Source of the DNA: Planctomycetaceae bacterium
Lineage (GTDB): Bacteria; Planctomycetota; Planctomycetia; Pirellulales; Pirellulaceae
Length of the DNA: 64,000 bases
NCBI GenBank assembly: GCA_020638995.1
Contig: JACKHM010000001.1
Span: 2,294,001-2,358,000 of the forward strand
Direction of reading: 5' to 3'
Made by a program: the position numbers and the translations under genes
Part shown: in pieces, positions 26,974-37,200 of the stretch
Layout: every line of letters starts with the position of its first letter
Numbering within the stretch: position 1 is the stretch's first letter
The notes under the pieces: generated by a model
Seen by the model: only the letters and a program-made list of their open reading frames with translations
Told to the model about the DNA's origin: nothing
Databases searched by the model: none

Positions 26974-28980
26974 TTACGCCGTGGTGATTCCCCAGTCGTC
27001 GACGTCCAAATCGTCCGGGTTGACGTCGGTCACCCCGTTGTCGACCGGCTCTACCTGCGAAGGGACAGCCTCATCCAAGAGCGGCTCGTCGTCAGACTCC
27101 GCAGCGGCACTCGTGGAATCACCGGGCGCTGCCTGCAGGAATCGCGCCGCGCGCTGGCGACGCTTGCGGGAAGGCTTCGTCATTGCACGCTCGGCAATCT
27201 CTCGGATTGCATTCCGGCCTGCCGCCAGATTCATCATATGATCGGGTTCGTCGAACTTGTCGCGCACAGCCCGTTTCAACACATTCCACTGGTACTGCGT
27301 CAGGTGGTTCATCGCCGCATCGACCGCCAAGGCTTTGATATAGCCCTTCGTCACCGGGTGAAGTACCCACACGTATCCCAGGTCCCAAGGATTGTACCGG
27401 ACGCACATTCGATGGGTGTGAATGTTGGTTGCCGCCAATTCCGCGCGCACCGCCATTAACTCGTCGCTCGTATAGAACATGCCACCAAGCTCAACCCCTC
27501 GCGCAGACAAGGTCCGTTCCGCTTGTTTGCTGAGCAGGATAACGAGGTCATCCGGCGACGCTGGCAGAGACGGTGGGAATTCTTCGGCACTCTCTTGCCA
27601 CATGCTGAGACGGGTCTGGCCGGAGGTCGGATGCTTGCTGGCCGCATAGACGTCGACCAGATGAACATGAATGATCTCCAGCAGCGCCTCGTAAGTCACA
27701 AAGGGACCGTCGTCCGGATTGTAATCAGCCCGCTGCTCCCAGCTTCGGAATGTTCGACCCGGCAGGGTTGAAGATAGCTGGTCGTTCAATCCACCGAAGA
27801 ACGCTTCCACAGCACCTTTGAAGTGCGGCGTACGTGGCGGATTGAAGTCGAGTTCCATCCCCAGCTGGAACGCCGCGTTCTCGAGATCCTTGCTGGTCAG
27901 ATCGGCCCCGCGATCGCAGACGAGCTTCTCGGGAACGCCGTAGCAGGGCCATGTTCCGCGCACCGTTGAGTAACGCTCTCGAATGTATGTCTTTGGCAAG
28001 ATGGCGTGTCGCAGGGCTTCCATCAAGCAGGCGAACGACGGCGGCTCGAAGCTCAGACAGAACCCGAGGATCATGCGACTGCAATAGTCGATGAGTACCG
28101 TCAGTGTCGGCTGTCCGATCGGACCCGCCTGGGTACCAACAACGACCTTGAGCGGCGTATGATCGACTTCAACACGTTCGAGAATTCGACGTGCCAAATG
28201 TTGGGGTGAAGTTGGTGAATGTCGGCGATCGGCAATTTGCCTGCCCCACCGCTGGCGATCCACCTCCCAAGGGTCCAGTTGTGCAATCCGTCGCGCGATG
28301 GCACGGTTCAGCGTTGTCTCTTTGGGAACGGGCAACGCCTGCGCCGCGGGCATCCGGGCGTTGAGCCGCTGCAGGTCTTCCAGTACGCGGCGAGTTACGG
28401 CCGAGATGGGTCTGCGAGCTTTGGTCAGGTAGACGTTTTGAATCGCGTCGTCGGCAAGCTGCTTCAGCCGGGGATACTTTTCCAGCCAACCGTGCCGTCG
28501 CCGCTTACCCCGAGCACCACTACGCATGGTTCGAGGGAGCAACGCCAGCCGATTCTTCCCCGCCTGGTGCCACGCTCGCCACCATCGCCGCAACGTGCGC
28601 GGTGAGCATCGCACTCCGCCGACCGTCAACTGTGCCGCTCTTTCTCGAAACTCATCCTGCGTCGGTTGTCGATCTGAATCCGCCAGCGGTGCGATGGCGC
28701 TCCAGCGGTCTCTCAATACCGCCTGTTGTTGTTCGGTCAAATCATGGACAACCGGCGATCCGACATTACCCTGTGCTTCGTTAACGATGGGATCTACAGC
28801 TGAAAACGACAGAGTGCCGTCAGCGTACGACGTCAAGATGTCGGATCTTGTGAACTGTCGCGGAATTCGGAACTTGATGTCTTCCGCGACAAACAGGTCA
28901 TTAGAGATTTGGCGGACTACACGGAAGGTCCGCCCGTCGAGCAACCATTCGGTGCCCACACCGAGTCGAACGGGTTCCAT
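26974..28980 (-). CDS. tnsB: TnsB-family DDE transposase, 668 aa
   Basis: Catalyses 3'-end strand transfer. It has N-terminal helix-turn-helix DNA-binding domains (S-P-R-T-L-R-R-W-W about 128), an RNase H-like core with Asp in V-E-V-D-H-T-P-L (about 270), Asp in C-D-R-G-A-D-L-T (about 345) and Glu in G-A-V-E-A-F-F-G (about 380), then a Mu-transposase-type C-terminal domain with an acidic tail that may contact TnsC. The ATG has GGAGGTG 8 bases upstream and overlaps the tnsA end by 64 bp. The length is close to Tn7 TnsB (702). Confidence 0.95.
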   Translation of the reverse strand: MEPVRLGVGTEWLLDGRTFRVVRQISNDLFVAEDIKFRIPRQFTRSDILTSYADGTLSFSAVDPIVNEAQGNVGSPVVHDLTEQQQAVLRDRWSAIAPLADSDRQPTQDEFRERAAQLTVGGVRCSPRTLRRWWRAWHQAGKNRLALLPRTMRSGARGKRRRHGWLEKYPRLKQLADDAIQNVYLTKARRPISAVTRRVLEDLQRLNARMPAAQALPVPKETTLNRAIARRIAQLDPWEVDRQRWGRQIADRRHSPTSPQHLARRILERVEVDHTPLKVVVGTQAGPIGQPTLTVLIDYCSRMILGFCLSFEPPSFACLMEALRHAILPKTYIRERYSTVRGTWPCYGVPEKLVCDRGADLTSKDLENAAFQLGMELDFNPPRTPHFKGAVEAFFGGLNDQLSSTLPGRTFRSWEQRADYNPDDGPFVTYEALLEIIHVHLVDVYAASKHPTSGQTRLSMWQESAEEFPPSLPASPDDLVILLSKQAERTLSARGVELGGMFYTSDELMAVRAELAATNIHTHRMCVRYNPWDLGYVWVLHPVTKGYIKALAVDAAMNHLTQYQWNVLKRAVRDKFDEPDHMMNLAAGRNAIREIAERAMTKPSRKRRQRAARFLQAAPGDSTSAAAESDDEPLLDEAVPSQVEPVDNGVTDVNPDDLDVDDWGITTA

Positions 28981-29729
28981 GTAAGAGCACCTCCAGGATA
29001 AATCATGGTCTCTTTATCGAGTGGCAGTGAACGAGGGTCGAAGCTGAGCCTGTGGATTGCAAGGAGATGAAACAAGCACACTCGCACTTGAGCGCCTGAC
29101 GCTCCGGCATTCAACAAGTCCGTCAGCTTTCGACCGTCTTGTGGTACCCGTAACTCCAGCGTCGCCAACTCGTTCGGATCCGCCTGTAAGTGACGGTAGC
29201 GGGCCAGCAGCCGCAGGTTGCGAACGAGGGTTCCACGCAGCAAATGCTGTTCGGTGAGTACGTAAAAGGACCAACCGTTTTTAGCCGCGTACGTGCGCGA
29301 AGCGCTCAGTTTTCGCTTTACAATCTGGTCTTCAAGACGCCGTGATGGCTTGACCTCGACCAAGTAACTCCGCCCGTTCGTTAACTTCACCAGGAAGTCC
29401 GGGACGACGTAGCTGACGTTCTTTGACGCACGTCGCCGATGTTCCCGTTGCGGCGGGGATTTGAGGATTTGGATGTCGAGTTCGCTTCCGGTTTCACGCC
29501 ACGAGTACCAGATTTTGACGGGTTGCTCGCACACAGACTGAACCTCGGGACAACCGGCAAAGATCACGGCAGCAGCCGCTTCCAACTGTCCCTGGCACTT
29601 GAGTGCTCTCCCAATCTGCGGACATGAAACCAGGACGAATGACCCCGGCGTGCGACGGCGAAGGCGATAAGTGCTGGGGCAAGGAAATAACTCCCGTACC
29701 TGTTCGACATCCTCTGCTTGCCAATTCAC
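28917..29729 (-). CDS. tnsA: TnsA-family endonuclease, 270 aa
   Basis: Cuts the 5' ends of the transposon, allowing cut-and-paste movement with TnsB. The putative catalytic triad is Glu in G-C-P-E-V-Q-S, Asp in V-V-P-D-F-L-V and Lys in V-E-V-K-P-S, in the order of Tn7 TnsA E63/D114/K132, followed by a TnsA C-terminal domain. The start is a GTG at 29729 that shares bases with the ku stop (GTGA); a longer frame to 29831 would overlap ku by 105 bp. The length matches Tn7 TnsA (273). Confidence 0.9.
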   Translation of the reverse strand: MNWQAEDVEQVRELFPCPSTYRLRRRTPGSFVLVSCPQIGRALKCQGQLEAAAAVIFAGCPEVQSVCEQPVKIWYSWRETGSELDIQILKSPPQREHRRRASKNVSYVVPDFLVKLTNGRSYLVEVKPSRRLEDQIVKRKLSASRTYAAKNGWSFYVLTEQHLLRGTLVRNLRLLARYRHLQADPNELATLELRVPQDGRKLTDLLNAGASGAQVRVCLFHLLAIHRLSFDPRSLPLDKETMIYPGGALTWNPFDSVWAPNGCSTGGPSV

Positions 29730-30562
29730 GCGGCCTTGGCAGTTGCCGGTCTTGTGCGGCGCGAGGGTTGGCTCGCTGAGATTCGTCGTACCGGACACTT
29801 CGACTTCTCCTTGACGAGAGTGGGACGACAAATGCGAGCATTGACCAGTTCAATGAGCCGGTCTTCTGACTCGTCTTCGAGGTCGTCCCACTTGATTGGC
29901 CTTGAGTTCTGTTCGATCATCTTGCAGACGTGCGTCACGCTCTCGCGAGTTACACCGTTGACCGTGTTCATGGCGTCAGGCGGCGCGTAGAGAAGCCTCG
30001 GGCTATGCAGCGTGTGCAGCACAAGACGCGACGACTCCGGTCGGACAACAACCAAGCTCCGTTTGCCGGAAAAGACAACCGTTCCCACACCCCACTTGGC
30101 CGCTTTAGTTAGCGCGGCGACTATCGTTGCGTATATCGGCCCGGCAGCCGCATGACTTGGCGCGAGTTGCAAACTCCGACCGGCGAGAAGGGTCAAATCG
30201 AGCGACATCGCGCCAATGAATTGCGACAGAACAATCTTCTTGTCATCTACCGGACTGATACCCTGCAAGTCAGACGGATGGAGTTCGACAATCTCGTCGG
30301 CCGAATAGGCAAATGCCTTTCCGACCTCGTGCGGTTCCAGCAAACCGTGTTGTGGACAGCGCTTTGGCTGCTCGATCCTGCGTCCACATCCCGCGTGAAC
30401 CTGGCACAGCTGAATGCCCACACAACTCTGGACGGCAGGAAACGCCTTGACCGGAACCAATAGTTGCCCCAACTGCAGCTCACCACACCAACTTGCCCGC
30501 CCCGGGCGCAGTGGTTCAGGTCTTTGTGCGGTAACTTCCCTCTGATTGACTCGTTTCTTCAC
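29726..30562 (-). CDS. ku: bacterial Ku homologue, first gene of the tns operon, 278 aa
   Basis: Bacterial Ku forms a ring on DNA double-strand ends and recruits LigD for end joining. Seen: N-terminal S-W-C-G-E-L-Q-L-G-Q-L-L-V-P-V-K (compare W-x-G-x-I-x-F-G-L-V-x-V-P-V-K), C-G-R-R-I-E-Q-P-K-R-C-P-Q-H-G, G-K-A-F-A-Y, A-K-W-G-V-G-T-V-V-F and L-V-V-V-R-P, in the usual order. I start at the GTG at 30562 behind AAAGGGGG. It has a basic C-terminal tail, as in other bacterial Ku proteins. Its stop overlaps the tnsA start, so it is made together with the transposase. No ligD is in the window. Confidence 0.85.
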   Translation of the reverse strand: MKKRVNQREVTAQRPEPLRPGRASWCGELQLGQLLVPVKAFPAVQSCVGIQLCQVHAGCGRRIEQPKRCPQHGLLEPHEVGKAFAYSADEIVELHPSDLQGISPVDDKKIVLSQFIGAMSLDLTLLAGRSLQLAPSHAAAGPIYATIVAALTKAAKWGVGTVVFSGKRSLVVVRPESSRLVLHTLHSPRLLYAPPDAMNTVNGVTRESVTHVCKMIEQNSRPIKWDDLEDESEDRLIELVNARICRPTLVKEKSKCPVRRISASQPSRRTRPATAKAA

Positions 30563-31248
30563 GTTTCCCCCTTTCGTAGATTGAGAGCACACGGCGCGAC
30601 ACGACGGCGCAAGCCGAGCGCCCTTCGCCAAAGTCATGACTGATGCCCAAAAGACAGAAAATAGACCCCGGAAAGCGTCGCCCTGACATCTATACTGGGG
30701 CCACCATCTTATTCTGACGCACTTTTGCCAATTATTCAGGAGTCAGCAGCGGCACCAGCCACCGCAACAAGGACACACCCCCACCGCAGTCATCTCGTCA
30801 ATTCTCTCGTTCGCAGCCCAGGTCTCGCAGTCCAATGTCCGTTGCGCCTTCGGTGTTGCGCGCTCCGGTCATTTTGACCGATGTTGTTACAAGGAATTCC
30901 GGAACGACCTCGGTTGCGCCCCCCGAAGCGCGCTAGCAACCTCTGATTCTCGCCTACAAAACATAGACCGACGCTCGAAGGCAATACCGGTCGGTGTTGA
31001 CGTTATGTACGCCGAACAGCTTTGACTCACCTGACCAGTTGTCGTCATACGTTAGTGACGCGGCCGTCGAAGCCAATGTAAACGGCTACACCGCGCGCCA
31101 TAATCTGATGGACCAGCAGTCGGCACCGGCAAGGCGAAAGTGCTTCGGTCGTGGACACCGGGCAGGATAAGGGAATGGTCATTCCGTCGTTTCTGAGTCG
31201 GCATGCCCAAAATGAATTGACACTGCTTCACGGTACGCAAAGGTAGAG
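30563..31248. other. intergenic region expected to hold the ku/tns promoter and the right transposon end
   Basis: 686 bases without a supported gene. In Tn7 the end next to tnsA lies just upstream of the operon, so TnsB sites and the terminal TGT are expected here. TGTCGTCATACGTTAGTGACG (near 31042) and a stem GGTTGC...GCAACC (30913-30942) are candidates, but I could not match them to a left end. Confidence 0.4.
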
Positions 31249-34200
31249 TCAGGGTGTCAGAAACTCGAAGTCTTCGAAGAATGCGTCGATTGCAGCCACC
31301 AAGTCTTGGGCAATGGGCCCTCTTCTGTGTGGTGTGATGCGATCAAGGGGCATGAACTGCAGATGCTCTCCGGGCGAACTAGGGATGATGGTGATAGTCG
31401 CCGATGCAGGGAATGTCGGAGCGTTCTGGTCGTTCTTCAATGCGCTCAAAACTGGTGAGGAAACGGCGGGATTGGGGATGCCATGAGCAATGTGTGGAAA
31501 TGTAAACTCCCCTTCCGGACTGCTCGCCGATGCGTTTAAGAAGTTGATGACTTGAAGGACATCAAGGGGCGCGACAAAGTCATCACCATTGACATCGAAG
31601 TAGAAGAACTCCGTCAGACCAATGACTGTTGACGGCGTCGAAAGTGGTCCGGACCCGTCCGTATTCAATCTATTGATGACAACGAGAGCATCGAGCGGCG
31701 ATACACTGCCATCGCGATTCGCATCGAGCGAGCGCAGCGGGTTCTGATTCGGGGATGTGTTGGCAACTTCGATGGTGGCAGTGCCTTGAGTGAGTATATG
31801 GACGTACTCAGAATCGATGATCCGGGGAATCTCGACCTTCCACCCTGAGCCATAGTTCACGAGGTCATCCTCATTGTGATGAATTCGCAAAGTACCTGTC
31901 GTCGATGAGATATTAACGACGTCGTCGACACGGAGCGTTAGTAAGTTGCCGCCGCTGCCGACAATGTCGAACTTTTCAATCCCTTGAAGGTTCGCGTCAC
32001 CGAGGACGCTCAAGTCAAGATCCTGGTTGCTTCCAGTCAGCCCCAGCGTGTCAACTCCTTCACCGAGATCAATATCGAACAAGGGAAAAGCCGTTGTCAC
32101 ATCCTCAATTGAAATGTCGAGCCGGTCGTTTCCGTCTCCGGCACGGAATCGAATCGGCGGCCCGACCGTTCCAAAACTGTTGCTGACGGCTAAGACATCG
32201 TCCGTTGCCGAACCGACAATCTGCAGCGACTGAAGCGAATTCTGTTGCAAACGGGTCAGTTCGCTACCGCCGGGCAGCTTCAGCACGAGGTCATTGGCGT
32301 CGTTAACGATCTCCACCGTGCCGGCCCCGTCCTGCAAGTTCACCGTGACGTCGTGACCGGTCTGCGGTTGAAGGAACACAATATTAATGCGATCCGTGAC
32401 AAAGCTCGCACCACCGCCGGCAATGGCGATGTCGTTTGCTCCGTCGCCGTTGATGTCTCCCGTTGCAGTCAGCGACATGCCGAATCTCGGACTCCACAGT
32501 CCGTCCGGTGTCTCGCCGGAGCCGTTGTAGAGTTCGAAGTTGGATTTAACGGTTCCATCGGCAGCGAGGTACAGAATGTAAACCGTTCCATCGAGGCCCT
32601 TGTGGGCAGCAACGGCCAGTTCGGTCACCCCGTCTCCGTCTCGATCGCCCAATGCGGCGAGAGCACTTCCCAAGCCGTCGAACTTTTGAGTCGTACCCGA
32701 TGGCAAGCCGTTAACTCCGTCCGAGATTTTTGTAGTCGACTTAACGGTGCCATCGGCATTCAAGGAGAAAATATAGACGGCACCGGCATAGATTCCGCCG
32801 GCGTTCGCATCGCCGGGAGCACCAACCGCCAGATCGCTAATCCCGTCGCCGTCCATGTCACCCAGCGAGGCAATTGCCACGCCGAACGAATCGATGGCGG
32901 TCAGACTGCCCGCCGGCAAACCGCCGACACCGTCCGCAATTCGCGTGCTCGCTTTCACGGTACCGTCGTCGTTCATCAGCAGCACAAACACATGCTGATT
33001 GGTTCCGTTGGGCTGTGTTCCCACCGCCAAGTCATCGACACCGTCGCCGTTGATATCGGGCAGCGTCGTCAGGGACGTTCCGAATCGATAGTCGGTACCG
33101 ATCGTTCCGTCCGGCAAGCCGCTCATGCCGTCAGTGATTTGTGCATGATCGCCGACCGTCCCGTCGGGATTCAGAAACAGGATATGAACCGAACCCGCAA
33201 TCTCGTCTTCGGACAAAGCCGGCGCTCCCACCGCGATATCCGGAGTGCCGTCATGGTTCAGATCTCCCAGCCCGGTGACGGCCTGACCGAAGGCGTCGCG
33301 CACCTGGCCGCCGAAACTGTCAACGCGTTCGTTGAGGACTTCGTCGGGAAGTCCGCCCTCGCCGTCAGCAATCTTGACGTGATTCAGCACCGTGCCATCG
33401 GCATTCAGCAATAGAATGTAGACGGCATCAAAAGTACCCACCGCGACATCGGGCACACCGTTTCCGTCCACGTCGCCGATGCCTGCCATCGAGTTACCGA
33501 ACCCGTCGAACTCTTGCAGCGTGCCGGCGGGCAAGCCTCCCACACCGTCGGCGATCGGTTGAAAACCGACAATCGGTGCGGGCGAGGTCACGATCGTATT
33601 GTTGCCTTGGTCGTCGATAAAGACATTGTTGCCGGTGCCGCCGTCGAGCAAGTCGTCCCCTTCCTCGCCATGCAATTCGTCGTTGCCGGGTCCGCCATAC
33701 AGGAAGTCGTTCTCCGCACCGCCGAAGATTTGATCGTTTCCTTCTTCGCCATAGAAACGGTCCACGCCTCCTTCGGATTCCAGCACGTCGTTGCCCGTAC
33801 CGCCGCGCAGCTCGTCGTCGCCGGGTCCGCCCATGACAACATCATCGCCGGCTTCGCCTTTCACGACGTCATTGCCAACCCCACCGACCAGGAAATCAAA
33901 CTCATCCAAGCCGTTGCCGCCGCCGCTAATCACATCGTCCCCGCCTCCGCCGAAGATGATATCCGTATTGCTTCCTCCCGTGAGGATGTCGTCACCGTCG
34001 CCGGTAAAGCCCAACGCGTCGGTGATTGACTGAAGCAATCCGTTTCTACCGCCGAAAACCAACGACTTCACGGACTTCCAGAAAGAGGCTGCAAAATCCA
34101 CGTTGCCGATCAGCAAATCGATCGCATCGCCGAGCACGACGTTGGTGCCGTCACCGGCGTCCACCGTGTCTCTTCCGTCACCGGCGATGATGAAGTCGAA

Positions 34201-37200
34201 CCCCGGTCCACCGACGATGGTGTCGCGCCCGTTGCCGCTGGAGACAAACCCGATACCGGTTCGCAGGTCACCCTTTTCGATCGCGGCCAGAGCCAGAGAG
34301 CCCAGCGTGGCAAATGAGTAACGGTCACCCAAAATAATGTTGCTGCCGCTCCCGCCGACAAGGTTGTCGTCACCAAAGCCTCCGCCGATCAGATTGAAGC
34401 CGTCCTGTGCAAAGATCGAGTCGTTACCATCGTTGCCGAACAGCAGGTTGATTTTCCCGCCGTCATCGCGAATCGTGTCAGCGCCGTCCCCGCCGATCGC
34501 CAAAGTGAACCCGTCGCCGCCGTGGATCATGTCCGCGCCGCTGCCGGCCAAACCGGGAAGCTTAAAGCTGGTGTCAATTGCGTCGAGATTTTCGTCTTCC
34601 GATTTGTCCAGCGATAGATTGCTGTAGTCCAAGGTAACGCCCACATCGATGCCGAGATTAAACGAATCTCCCATCAAGATGTCGAAGAAGCCCTGTCCGG
34701 TCACTTGATCATCGCCGTCGCCGCCGATCAACAAATTGAATCCGCCGGCCGCGCCCTCCAGTTCATCGTTCCCGTCACCTTCCTGCACGAATCCCGCTTC
34801 GACAGCAAACTTGGTGGGCAACAATCCGTTGAACTCAATCTTGAAGACATCGGCGGGAGTCGTCGGCAATCCTTTGAAGTCAAAATCGTCACCGATCAGG
34901 ACACTGCCGGCGATTGTTCCGGGCACCCCGTCTTCAGCCGGCGTCGCAAAGAGTTTGTCGTTGCCTATCCCGCCGACCATGATGGAAAAACTGCTGTCGT
35001 CCAAGCCGGTCATTCGTAACGATTCGCCGTTGCGGATGCGAGTACCAAAGTCACGGATCGTCATCGCGTTCGGCGCGGCGCCGGCCACTGCGGCAAGCAG
35101 TTGCGTAAAGTCCCCGCCGCCTCGCAGCTCGTCGTCTCCTTCATTGCCAAACAGCAGATCGACGGCACCTCCGCCGCTGTAGATCTTGTCGGGACCGTCT
35201 CCACCGAAGGCCACATCCAGTCCCAACGAACCGACAATGGTATCGGCCCCTTGGCCGACCAAGTCGAAGCCCACGTTTGCCGAGAACAACGAGAGAGCTT
35301 TCGACAGCAAATTACCGGATTTGCCGTGCGTCGTTGCGTCGTCTTGCCCTTGCGAGTCTTTGGATTCCGCGAAGTTGATCCCCAGCGACGCCGAGAAGTT
35401 GAACGTATCGCCGAACAGCAGCCCCGCCCCATCTCCGCCTTCGAGGTAGTCGTCACCATAACCGCCGACCAGAAAGTCAAAGCCGGGTCCGCCCGACAAC
35501 ACATCGTTGCCCGCGATCTCCGGATCACCGGGGCCGATTTGCACGTCGAACGACAAGTTCCCGTCGCCAAAGCCGGATAGAACTTTCGCAATGTTGGAGC
35601 TTGCCGCAAAGTCGAGCGTATCGCCAAGCAACACGTCCACACCCGGACCGCCGGCCAGCGTATCGTTGTCGTCGCCGCCGATCAGGAAACTCGCCGACAT
35701 CCCGCCGATCAGCACATCGTCACCGGCTCCACCCACAGCCAGCGTAAAATTCGCCGCCCGATCATTGATCGTGTCGTCGCCGTCATTGCCGAAGATCACG
35801 TCGACGATGCCCCCGCTCGACGCGTTGTCCTCCGGGTCGAGTGCCTCGAACGTATCGTTGCCGTCGCCTCCGAATACAACATCGATTCCACTGCCGCCGT
35901 AGATCATGTCGTCGCCGTTTCCAGCCAACGCGATCTCGGCGCTGAAACCAAAAGCCTTAAAGAACGCCTGTTTGGCGGCGTCCAAGTCGGGAGCGTTGAG
36001 CAACAAGGACAAGTCATAGTCCAGCGCGGCCTCGACCCTGAAGCCGTCACCCATCAACAACCCGCCGCCGGCTCCTGATCGCAACTCGTCCGTGCCGGGA
36101 CCACCGATCAAGACATCAAAGCCGTCTCCACCGCGCAGGATGTCGTTGCCCATGCCGACAGGTTCCAGCGAAAGTGTGGCCAGATTAATCCTGCCCATCG
36201 CCAAGTTATCAAGGAAGTCCTTCAGCGTAGCAACTTCCAATTCAAATCCTTCGCCGAGCAACACGTCGATATCGTCTCCGCCCGTGATCTCGTCGTTACC
36301 GGCACCGCCGACCACCAGATTCAAACCGTTCCCCGCGTCAATGATCGTATCGACGGTGAGGTTGGGATCAACGCGAATGAAATCGTCGCTGTCGGAAGCA
36401 ATGATGACGATGTCGGCAGGCGAAGTGACCGTCGCGTTAAAATCTTCTGTACCTGTCGCCGTGTCGAATTGGAAGTTGAGCTCGAGTTCACCGCTAATTT
36501 GCGTTGGGGCCACTGTAAGCGAAGTGGACAACGGACCTGTGCGGAGAATTGCTCGTTCAGTAGGCGCTGCCTGATAGGCACCGCGGTAAGGCTTAAACGA
36601 GGTTTCCACGGTCGGCTGAATGACTTCCCCACCAATGACGTATATGCTTGCAATTTCGGGATCGTTGATCAGCGGCAGCAAGTGCGGAACTTGGTCGGGT
36701 GAAAACGTGTATTGGTGTTCGCCTGCGGCGAGCGCATTAGATAGGTCTGCGGGAGTGACCGTGAGGGTGGGGTAAAGTTGGTCATCCATGCTCAGCAAAT
36801 CGTCGTCGGATCGCACGAAACCAAAGACGACGGGATCGGATACCGCCTCGGTCAACTCGTATGTCAGCACCACCGAGTCACCTTGACCGCGCAGGCTCTT
36901 CACCAGGAGTTCCGAGGGAGGTAGTTGAGGTAACGGACTCTCGAACGCCCCGATATCGGTAGCCTGCCCTAACGTCCTCGGCTCGCCACGTTGGTCCATA
37001 GCAAGTCCCAGTGGATTCAGCCCGGCATCGATAGCTGGACTTCCTCGCAGCAGAGCGTGCGTCATCGTCGGACCGCCGTTGTCCTCCAGCGGTCCTAGAA
37101 AGGGATCGACCACGCCGACTTGGTTGCCATTCACGCCGTCGACTAACAAGTCTTCAGAAGAGGTTCCTAACTGGATTCCGATGAGATTGTTGAAGCTCGG

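Noticed and set aside
23937..30562. CRISPR-associated transposon
   Set aside because: No Cas12k, Cascade genes or repeat-spacer array; the TniQ is the long, DNA-binding kind.
30563..31248. Exact right end of the Tn7-like element
   Set aside because: Candidate TGTCGTC-type sequence has no matching partner on the left that I could find by eye.
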